From NCBI GenBank assembly GCA_918807975.1, contig OU964932.1:11315501-11379500 (forward strand): 64,000 nucleotides of DNA. The letters run 5' to 3'. The position numbers were made by a program, and so were the translations under genes. The notes under the pieces were generated by a model, which worked only from the letters and a program-made list of their open reading frames with translations, had not been told where the DNA came from and ran no database searches. This DNA comes from Aplidium turbinatum. Taxonomy: Eukaryota > Chordata > Ascidiacea > Aplousobranchia > Polyclinidae. Positions 20,850-30,800 of this stretch are shown here, piece after piece; the stretch's first letter is position 1, and every line of letters starts with the position of its first letter.

Positions 20850-22976
20850 TCATGATTTATTTTGGAAAGACAACCATTTTGTGTGTAATTTTTCTTTGCA
20901 TCCAGCTGAAGGGTGATATTGTCCTCGTGTGGTAGCAAGCATGGGAACATCAATCATGCACAGAATATGCTGGAAGGGAACCCAGCAGACATCTTCATGT
21001 TGTGGCCAATGAAATGATCGAGAAGGACCATTTGGGTGCATGCACTCGACTAAGGCGTCATCGTTTATTCCATCAACTTTTTTCACAACACCAATGTACC
21101 ATTTCTGGTCATACACAATGCAAACAAATTGACCTTCCGCTATTTGCAGTGGTGAAGATATAGTTGAATCTGGTTGTGATGTCACCAAAGCAAATTGCGC
21201 ATCACTGCTTACTCTTTTCATCCCTAATCTCCCAGAGTTGAGTGGCTTGAAGTAGTGGAATCCACGAGTTCCTTTGATGGTCGTAGCGTGAATAAATCGA
21301 TCATTAAGTTGTATTCTAAAATTATCCAATTCTTGTTTAGAAAGTTGAAAAAATGAGATACTGTATTTGGCAATTTTTCTGTGCAATGTGTGATCATAGC
21401 AGTAATATCAGTGATCTGATCCCTTAATGGTCTTCTAAGACTCTCCATTGCAGTACTACGTTTAACGGTGCCACCAATGCCATCACAAGGTGATTTACCA
21501 TGGCTGGTGGCAAAAAAAGACCAAGCTGCTTTAACACTAAAATCATTTTCATGTTGGCAGAGGTTAGAAAAAGATTTTTTGTTTTTATATTGTGCTGCAC
21601 ACCCATCAGTAAAGTATTCTACACTTTGGAGATTTTGGATCTTTAGTCTCAGAAATTCAATCGTTTTCTTCTGAATGAGGTAAACCATCACAACATCATG
21701 TTGCAATTCTTCAGAAAGAAAGCAGATACTCGTATGTTTCAATTCGCTATCATTAGTCTTGTAGTAACACACGACAGGGTGCACAGTGCACGTTTGATGA
21801 GTCCAGTGGAAACCCTGGGCTTCATCTTGGACATGAAATGCATAGTTTTCAGCGAAGTCCATTAAAAAAATAGCTGTGCTTCTATCAAGTGATTCTTTTT
21901 TGTGTTTTAAATAGGAAGACTGTGCATGAGAAATGAAGTGGTGTGGTATTAGTTTCAAAATTTTAGAAACAAGTCATCATCATCATAATCCATCGTCGGT
22001 TTGTTCCCCACTAGTGGGGGTGGCCGATTGTTTCCGCGCAGCAATTGTTTTAATTCCTTTTCTCCATTTCACCCTGTCCCTTGCATCTTCCTCCTTCAGT
22101 CCGACTTTTTTAAATTAATCCTTCACTTGTTGTTTCCACGTTCTTCTTGGACTTGTTGTTTCCACGTTTCCTCTTCCCATCCACCTTTAGATCTAGTGCC
22201 TTTCTAAGAAAACTTCCTTCCTCCATCCTTATCACATGTCCATACCATCTTACTCCATTTGCCCTTGCCAGTTGGTCTATGGTCTCTCTCATCTCTAGCA
22301 TATCCAATAATTCTTCAGTCCTTTTTTCCCTTCTCGTTTTCACCCCACACAATGCTTTCACCATTGACCTTTCCGTTCTTCTCAGGATTGCCAGTTCACT
22401 CTCAATACCTATGTCTCGCTACCATATAGCATTGCAGGCCGCACACAGCTCCGATATACTTTTCCTTTCATCCTTAGTGAAAATTTTCTGCCATACAACA
22501 TTTCCCCACATTCCCTGAGCGAATTTGATTTCATCAATTTCGCTATCAGTGGAACTGGAAACTTCATTCAATGTGTTCTCGGAAGTTTGCTCTATGGCTT
22601 CTTGAATCTTTGTTTTGCAATTGATGCATATTTTATTTCCTGGAGCAACATTCAAATGATTGAATCGAGATTTGATGGCATGATAAAATTCCAAGGATAT
22701 AGGACGCAAACTTTTATTCTTGATAGGTTTTCTGTGAATGTGAAATGGATCACAACATTTTGTTTTTAAAGCTGCATAACGGTCAAGATAGCTGTACTTG
22801 TGGAAAATACAACGTAAAAAACATTCCGATCCTGTTTCTGCTGCAACACGAATATTTAGGAGCTCTCTCTCATCGATAGGCAAATCGTCCATAGCTAATA
22901 CACCCTGCTTTTGTGTAGCATATGACTTCTTATGACATTCTGTGTTTAGTAGGGCTCCAACACTACAAGTCTCCAT
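20850..22976 (-). pseudogene. Transposase of element A, split by a LINE and frameshifted
   Basis: Read on the minus strand, the N-terminal part (22976 to about 22458) starts METCSVGALLNTECHKKSYA and has Cys pairs (ICINCKTKI). A LINE fragment then interrupts. The middle part (21958-21224) has the likely catalytic core: FLMDFAENYAFHVQDEAQGF, YFTDGCAAQYKNKKSFSNLC and FFATSHGKSPCDGIGGTVKR, three conserved Asp-bearing blocks. The C-terminal part (21386-20850, other frame) has a small beta domain, QFVCIVYDQKWYIGVVKKVD then MHPNGPSRSFHWP. I know this block order from repeated uncharacterised invertebrate proteins, but cannot name the superfamily. One frameshift near 21300 plus the LINE inactivates it. 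Confidence 0.7.
21966..22457 (-). mobile_element. LINE 3' fragment (non-LTR retrotransposon)
   Basis: On the minus strand it encodes the C-terminal tail of a LINE reverse-transcriptase protein: VRPAMLYGSET, ELAILRRTERSMVKALCGVK, then RANGVRWYGHVIRMEEGSFL and RKALDLKVDGKRKRG. The 3' UTR ends GGGGAACAAACCGACGATGG and an ATGATGATG tail, as in LINEs with microsatellite tails. It is 5'-truncated and lies inside the element A transposase gene. A tiny copy of the same 3' end is at 53786-53853. Confidence 0.85.
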
Positions 22977-23659
22977 CTTCAGTGTGTAGTTTAAGTTATT
23001 CTACAGTTAAAGTACTCTTACAATCAATAGGTTACATACACTTTTTAAGAAAAATCAGTAAAAATAATTTTTTATTTCAATTCATCATAGCTTGAAAACA
23101 AAGAAATAAGTCATGGCAATATTTAAAACAAAGCAACTCCTCAACAAGACCTTTCATTTGAGCCATTACTCAACTTTCTAGCTGCTATGCACTGGATGTT
23201 ATATGCTTTCAAAGTTTGTGTTACGCATGAATGCACACACCCTCACCCCTGGACTAAGACCCCCGTAATTAACCCATTTGAAGATTAAAAGTGTCAAAAA
23301 GGCTGAAAACCTCTTAAACATAACTAGGAGCATTATTATGCCAAAGTTTCATGACAATACCACTTAATACAAAAAAGATATTTCATATTTTGCATTAATA
23401 TTCAAAAAAATAATATACGTTCCGCTTCAGTAGTCACAAAACCATGTAAATTTTGAAAGGTCGTAACTTTGTCATTTCTTGACGAATTTCAAAAATAAAA
23501 ATTGTGCTGGAATCAGCGTTGTTTACTCTACAAGCACACAAAATTTCAAGAACATCTGAGAGATTGGGTTAAATGGCCTGGATCACTTGACAGAGAATGA
23601 CCCGCTGGTCAAATAGTGTTTTAGATTAAAAGACCGGTACCGGTCAAATAGCCACTGCC

Positions 23660-24832
23660 TTTTTTTTCTTTCCTTTGCTTCTGGCAATTAGTCTACTCTG
23701 GACAAAAACCTTTGCGTAATAGCAAGTATTTTTGTCCGATTCAATCCCATTTTGCATTGAAGAAGTTGTCAACTTTTTGTGTTATTTACATTTGCCTTTG
23801 TACTGTTGTCCAAGGTGCTACAAAGGCTACTTTGATGTGCTCACTGTGTAGCAAACAAAAGACATGAGTTAAGAAGCTAATGATAGATCAACAGTCAACA
23901 CCATCCAGTTGGATGGAAAATAGGCCAAAACAGACTTATTATATATATATTTTATTTTAGTTGTTGGTGATCTTTTATATGTGTTCTGACAATAATGCAA
24001 TCTGTTCCTTTACTGTGTCATTAGATAAAGGAATATCTTTAAGGGGGTAGGTGTTATTAGATAAGTCAATTAGGAATGATAAACAAAAAACAGTATAAAC
24101 TCTTCAAACTTTGTGTTCCAATGAAAATATCTTGGTGGCCACACTTGGCCACAGTTTTGGAACCAGTGGCTTAGATTAAGTAGTTTTCATTTTGTGAATT
24201 TAAATCAAAAATGTGAATGTGAAACAATTTATTCATGAACTCTCACTACCATACTGATAGGTTTTTGTGTGAACCTAACGTATTAAGATAGTTGAGAACA
24301 ATGTTTATAGATATACCTAGCCCTATTGTGTTAGTAACAAATATAATTGGGTATTACTGTGAACTTTATCTCTTATGTGCCATACTTATTTATAATTTTG
24401 CAGTCACATTCCCTAATTAAAACCTCTGGTTGAAATGTTACCTCGGTGCATCCTTAGCTGTATGAATAAATGATTAACCAGATCAAGCTGTCATTTTTTA
24501 TGAATTTATTCTCTATTTGATTGTAGACATGTCTTGTTTACCACAACCTTACAAACAGAAGTGACTAAACTATGTATTCTCAGCATCATTTTTGCACAGG
24601 TTATCACTGAAAGATCAATACTGAACAGTGAACATGTATTTTCTCATTTACAAATGTTTGAACTAGTTGTTAATTGCAGCAAGGGGTTATCATTGTTCTA
24701 ACATTTTTATGTAATTTTTTTTATCCTAATGATTTCTTGATATTTGTTTAGTGAACATAGTTATTTTCTACAAGTTGGTAATTAGGTTTGTATTTTTGAA
24801 TATTATTTATAAAGTATATTTTTTCATGAAAT
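23660..24832. promoter_or_regulatory. Upstream region of BANF1, no defined element
   Basis: AT-rich interval between element A and the BANF1 start codon. It must hold the BANF1 promoter and any 5' UTR exon, but I see no clear TATA box, CpG-rich patch or upstream exon. An AT microsatellite lies at 23939-23950. Confidence 0.35.
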
Positions 24833-27800
24833 ATGTCTTCAACATCTCAAAAGCACAAAGATTTTGTTGGTGAACCCATGGGAGAAAAAGATATTCGAGA
24901 GGTTGCTGGAATTGGTGAAGTCCTTGGTCAACGGCTAACTGATAATGGTTTTGACAAGGCAAGTACCGTACTATAAATAGTCTTAGATATATATATATAT
25001 GTTTATTTATAGTTCTTTGAGTATGCAGACCAAATCGATTACATGTATTAATTGTTTTCAAGATTCTATAAGTAAAAAAACACATTGGTAGTCAAATAAA
25101 TCTTGTTATTTGCTTAGAATAATTCTATGCATTTGTAGAGTTATATCACATCATCCCATAAGCAGAAGATGTGAAACGTGATGCATAGAGTGTTCAACAA
25201 GTTAATTTTTCGAAAACAGTATGAGCTTAGGAAAGCTATCCTGCTATGAATGTGGTCTGCAAAACTGATCTACTTTTTTGTCACAATTTTACTCACAATA
25301 TCACACTGCCAAGTTCCAATTGTCATTCGCAGTAGTGTGTGATGCTTCATACAAAAGTGTGTTTTGTGCGTCTCCTTGTGTGCTCTACTAATCTTCCTCA
25401 GGGTGAGCAGAAAGTCTTTGGGCTAACTTATATAAATGATTTATTAATAGAAAATAAATAAAATTTTATTAAAAAGGTATCACAATGAGAGCTTACAACA
25501 CTAAGAATGAATTTATTTATTTTCAATGTTGCCGCCCTTCACTGGGATAACTCTTTCAATTCTTTGTCGGAAATTTTCGACTGAAGCACGTAGCTTTTAC
25601 CTAGTTGCAATACTGTTTATATGTTTTTGTGCACCATATCAAGCCATTTAATAAAACATTATAAAGTGAATAGCTTTAATTAAAATTGAGCAAATTAAAA
25701 TAGGATATGTGACTTCATGCTTCCTCTGTGCTTGACATAACAGAAGTCCACAACATTTCAATTCCCAGCATGTCTTCAAAACACCTTTGTAGTGCAGGAT
25801 AGCGATTAAGCCAGGGCCTGATTAAGGCTCACGGGGTCCGAGGCACAGCTAAGTTTAGGGGCCCCTATTGGCAATCGCTTTCGATGCAGAGCAGGAGTGC
25901 TCAACTGTTACTGCAAAATCGTTACACAATTTGATATTGTTACTCAAAAATAACAAGTGAGAACATACTGGCACAACAACTTTCACTACCTACCCTACGG
26001 TAGGGAAAAGTGCTATAAAGTGGACCGGCTGATAATTTAGACCACTGCTGTTTTTTCAATGACGGAAGTAAATAATTTCATGGTTTGTGAACAGCTTGAA
26101 TTAATCTTTCTCACTGACCTAGTTTTTACTATTTCAAAATTAAGATTCAAAGGATTGAGCTGGTTCTTTGTTGTTACTAGAGGTTTTGTGTTTTGGGGGT
26201 CTGCGATGTTATTTTGCTGGTCCAAACTATTGATAATTTTTCAAATACCTGTATTGCTACAGTTACAAAAGATTATACAAAAGTAATCTACAAGACTACA
26301 GGAGAGGCATTACTAAATGACTATCTGCCAAAATCTTGAAGAAATGTCCACTGTTTAAGTTTATTAATTCTAAATGACACCAAGCAACATAAGATTATGC
26401 TAACTATAATATGGACTACCTAACTGTTTGGTAATATGGACCAGTGGTCCAGGTTATGGTCAATTGGTAGAAATTTGTTGCTCAGTAATGAAGACAGGCA
26501 TTGAAATGAAGTTCCATGAGATTTATGCATTTTTTTCAAACTTTTTAGAGTGCATTATAAAACATATTTATAACTTGCTTTCTTATAGTGATAAAAGCTA
26601 CTACCAGTAATTTGCATAATCACTTTGATATTATAAACAATTTGATTAAATTCTGATGACATGTCTAAGCATGGAAATTGGATTTAAAATGGATTTAAAT
26701 GCAGTAAATGGATTTAAAAAAGCAGGAATTTACCCCATTAATCCTCTTGTATTTGATGAAAGTGATTTTCACTCAGCTGAAGTTACTGACAAGCCTCATG
26801 AAGTAGACACCTCTCCAAACAATGTATCACCGCTGATAATTGATGATCAAGATATGTCTACTCAAGATGCAATTTCTCGAAACATTTCACCTTTGTCACA
26901 AGATGTGGTAAACATTGAGAAAGTGGCAAAAAATCTATCATGTCAACAGAATTAAATGCTGGAACTTTAGCTGATGCCCCGTATGAAGCAATCTCACAAG
27001 CACCAGGACCATCGTCATTGAGTGTTAAGAACTTACAACCTTGTTCAGTTAGCATTTCATGCAGGGTATCTGTCGAGAACATGAGCCCACTTCCAAAATA
27101 AGTTACAAAGGGAAGAAAACGTAGAAAAACTACAAAGGCTACTGTGCTGACAGGTACACCACACAAACATAAAATCAGGTTCACAGAAAAAGCTAAACCA
27201 GCAAAACAAGTGAGAAAAGGCTTAACCTTTAAGTTTTCAAAAAAGAGAAATATTCCAAGCAATGCTGCTTCTGCATGCACTTGTCTTGTGTGTGATGAGT
27301 CCACTGATGAGGATTGGATTCAGTGTTGTCAGTGCAAGAAATTGGCCCATGAAAGTTGTGCTGATATATCAAATGCTCATTTCTACTATTGTGACAACTG
27401 TGCCAACGATCAATGGTTTGAAACTTGTTTGAGATGACTATCATGAACGTTTCAGACTATTTTTATTTATTGAGTGTTTGTGTTCTGTTTCATGCCTTTG
27501 AAGTTTGACTTCCTTGATATATTTACTTTCACATGACAATGGTCCGTATTACAGTATGGTGGACTGGTGGTCCATATTATGAAACAGGGTGGTCCATTTT
27601 GGAAACTGGGTTGATAATATAGACCACTATATAAAAAAAATAATAATGTAGTTTTTTTTTTTTTTTTTTGATTGCTTGATATAATAATAATAATGTTATG
27701 GTTTTATTTATTGTCGCTCTACAACAGCTAAGGTCTTTTAGCGACAGGGCTCGTTTTTCATTCATATCAGGTTTACGATGTTATCACATTATTACCCGAC

Positions 27801-30800
27801 TCATTCTCACTGCGCTATGCAGGATAGAACACAATCGGTACCGTTTTTAAAGTCTTCGGTTTGACCCGACCTGGAATCGATCTCAGACCTACCAGCACCA
27901 GAGCCGAAGGCGAAACCACTCGGCCACCCGTAACTAATCAAATAAAGTTAACTGCACCCCAATGTTGTGGATCTTTTTAAAAATATTAAGATTTTTCATT
28001 AGGTGGTCCAAATTATAGTACTTTCCTTACTAATGTAAAAAAACTGGGGGCCCCAAAAACCAGGGGGCCTGTGCCTCGTGTGCCTCATGGTTAATCGGGC
28101 CCTGGATTAGGCACTGGCTTTCAAATAATTAGGACTTGGTTTGACACCTGGTTTACAGGTGATTGTTGATAAACTGCTCAGTGCTCACCACTACCTTGGC
28201 TGTAATAAATTGGGTAGGTGTTGCTGAGAACATTATCTTTTATTCTCTGAGTCTGAGTAAATGAGAACGTATAGGGACTAGAGATCTAGGCTGGCTTGGT
28301 GAACTATTCTTGTCCTAGATCTCGACTACAACTCACTAAGTCTCGTAACAGACCAAGATTGAACTTATTGTATATTGTATTACCCCCTACTGCGAAATTT
28401 TTACCAATGACTGTGAGTTCAGTGAGTCAGTGACAAAAATTTGAGTTAGGAAAGTGTAGGGCATCATGACTTCTGCAATAACACTAATGTTGAAAAGCGT
28501 AGGCTAAATGATTGCAACAAAAACGATGAAGTAATACGTAAGAAAATGCTTAGAGCTTCATACAGTGCAATCATTGTAGCTACCCGTTTCATTGCTTCAA
28601 CGCAAAAGTGATGTAAAATTTATAAATGCTTTTTTACCTTGACATTATAAGAAATTGAGAAATTAACATAAACACGCATCAAGGCATTGGTAAAAGTTTT
28701 TATGCAATGCTATAATGCTATAACAAATGGCAATTGATGATGTTATGTACAGTATAATAAGCTTTAAGCTATGATGTTTGTAACAAGATAACTCCGACAG
28801 GAGCGAAACACAGTGGAATTTGGAAGTAATTCCCAACCTATTTAATGCAACGTGGAGTGATACGTGACATGGCTGTTTGTATGTCGATGACAGTATTTAT
28901 TGAGTGAATAATAATGTAACATACTTAACTTTTACATCTGACGATGTTTGAAACGGCATAATTGAGATGAATTATGCCTTAGGCTGGGACAACAATAGCA
29001 TTTGTGCACGGGTACTATTTCTATAATAATATTGTATGATTTACATATGGGGTACAAGGTTCTGTCACCCCCACTGTGATGAAAAATAGTATGGTAGCAA
29101 CAAGCAATTGAAGGATTGTAACGCGAAGTAAAATTGCATAAAATTGTCGATTTCCTGGAGCCATGTTGTTTAAGTACTGGAGGTGAGAATGACTGTGTCG
29201 CCGCCAGGATGTCTGGCCTCATAACCAACAGCATCACTGATTTCGTTAGGAGTATGCATCACAACAAAAACGCGTTACAAAACGTAGTTGCTCAGTTTGC
29301 GAAAACTGCTTTGCAATCTTCACATAAAGAAGGACAGGAAATTAAATCAATAGTCCTCACGCAAGAGATCTGGGTTGATAAATTAACGGAATCTTATTTG
29401 TGTGACAGTTTTCCGTGGATTACCAAGTGATCCAAATGTCTTGGAAGATTACGAACTCTTGTGCTGTGTTTTAAACATTATGCAACGTTGATTTAAAATA
29501 AAACAATTTCTAAACCTGTGCAGAATATAGGGAGTAAGGGACGGTACTTTTCAATACGTTTTATTAGTACAACCGTAGTCCGTAGTGTTAATGAGCAACG
29601 ACTTTTACGATTGTAACATTTAAACAACATAACCAGCAGACGGTAAGATTTTGTTTCGAGTAGCGTTTAAGCAAATACAGTAGAATTCGCCTATAACGGC
29701 ACCTCTAGGGGATTGCAAAAACTGACATTATAGCCGAATTGACGTTATAGACGAACTACTGCAAACTATTCCAAAACTGCCTTTTGATTAAAGAAAGAGG
29801 TGTATAATCCAGTCAGGTTTACTGTGTACCACCAAACTGACAAAAGTCAAGCAGAAAATACAGTAAACAAATAAATTGTTTAAAAAAATAACCTACAGCG
29901 AAAGATACAGGAAATTTGCGCAATACAGCTCGTTACATACAGTTTAAAGGTCAGTTGTAAAGCTGCTTTTTACACGTGATAGTTTTTCACGCGGAAAAAA
30001 GTTAATTCAGTTAATTAAAGTCCCTGCTGCGAACGACGTAGCAAAATAAAGAGAAGACATTTTGCAAGCAGCAGCGCTAACTGGATTGAAAGACTGACCG
30101 TTCGTGGTGAAGGTGATGGCTTAAAATGACGTTATAAACGAACAAAATACGTCTGGGGACCAATAAAGGGTGCTGTTACATGCGAATTGACGTTATAGGC
30201 GATGCTGTTGTAGCCGAACTACAATGTACGTAAAAGATAGGAATTCTGCCGGGACCGAGCGAAATGTGACGTAATAGGCGAATTGACGTTATAAACGAAG
30301 CCGTAATAGGCGAATTCTACTGTATCTAGTTAATATCAACAAAACAATAACACCAGAAGTTTGTAACAGTGCCTAGGCGGCTGTAATTTCACATGATAAG
30401 CGAAGAAATTCTTAACAGGGAAAAGTATGACAGACTGTATCTGCTAGAAATAACAGTGGTCATAAATGTCGAAAGGAAAGTGTAAGTAACGAAGAGTTTA
30501 AGATGGCAAAGCTGTGGGCAAGTAGTAAAAGGGAACCTAAATATTTAACAGGCTACAATGTCATCCAACGACCCAAGAAATATCACAAACTGGGGGTCGC
30601 GACCCCCCAAGGGGTCGCGTAACAAACTTCAGGGGTCGCAGAAAGTATACCAATTTGCACAAGGTACTGCATATTAACACTTCTGTGCAAGATGCTATGA
30701 CAGTTATTAACTTTGTTAAGAGTCGCGCACTCAATAGGCTGCCCGTATTTTTGAAAATTTATGAGGTGAAATGGAATCGGAGTTAAAAACTCTTTTATTG

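Larger units (their letters stand above)
16580..23659 (-). mobile_element. DNA transposon A with long inverted repeats, invaded by element B and a LINE
   Basis: The two ends share about 53 nearly identical bases in inverse orientation, starting GGCAGTGG(T/C)TATTTGACCGG. Both flanks are T-runs, so the duplication cannot be read. A 3.3-kb element B is inserted about 53 bp inside the left end (16633-19963). Beyond B the left repeat resumes: AACCCAACCTCTCAGATTTT at about 19997 mirrors AACCCAATCTCTCAGATGTT read from the right end, and CATAGCAGCTA at 20389 mirrors a site at about 23190. Each arm is therefore about 500 bp, imperfect. Without insertions A would be about 3.3-3.7 kb. It encodes a minus-strand transposase (20850-22976). 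Confidence 0.8.
25998..28030 (+). mobile_element. pogo/Tigger-type transposon remnant, TA-flanked
   Basis: The ends CGGTAGGGAAAAGTGCTATA and (opposite strand) GTAAGGAAAGTACTATAATT are flanked by TA (25996-25997, 28031-28032). This TA plus AGTAGGGAAAAGT.. pattern is typical of pogo-like mariner elements. Only the 3' part of the transposase gene is left (26656-27437). A SINE is inserted near its right side. Confidence 0.8.
25812..28104. mobile_element. hAT-like element in SINE, near-perfect 8-bp duplication
   Basis: The ends CAGGGCCTGATTAA and (opposite strand) CAGGGCCCGATTAA are flanked by GATTAAGC (25804-25811) and GATTAGGC (28105-28112), 7 of 8 matching. Inside the ends are GAGGCACA words and GGGGCCCC runs. 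Without the pogo insertion (25998-28030) the element is only about 260 bp, so it is non-autonomous. Confidence 0.85.
25781..28270 (+). repeat. SINE family 2 copy split by a hAT element
   Basis: The left part (about 25781-25811: TAGTGCAGGATAGCGATTAAGC) corresponds to the SINE head GGGATGGCGCAATGGATAAGGC, and the right part (28105 to about 28270) continues GATTAGGCACTGGCTTTC.. through CACCACTACC and AATAAATTGGGTAGG. The interruption is the hAT at 25812-28104. The copy is more diverged than 46681-46947. Confidence 0.65.

Noticed and set aside
24959-24966. GT donor GCAA|GTACC for BANF1
   Set aside because: It shifts the frame relative to the only exon-2 acceptor and destroys the conserved DKAYV junction.
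26858-27304. 148-codon minus-strand frame
   Set aside because: Antisense shadow of the pogo transposase remnant, whose + strand has clear family motifs.
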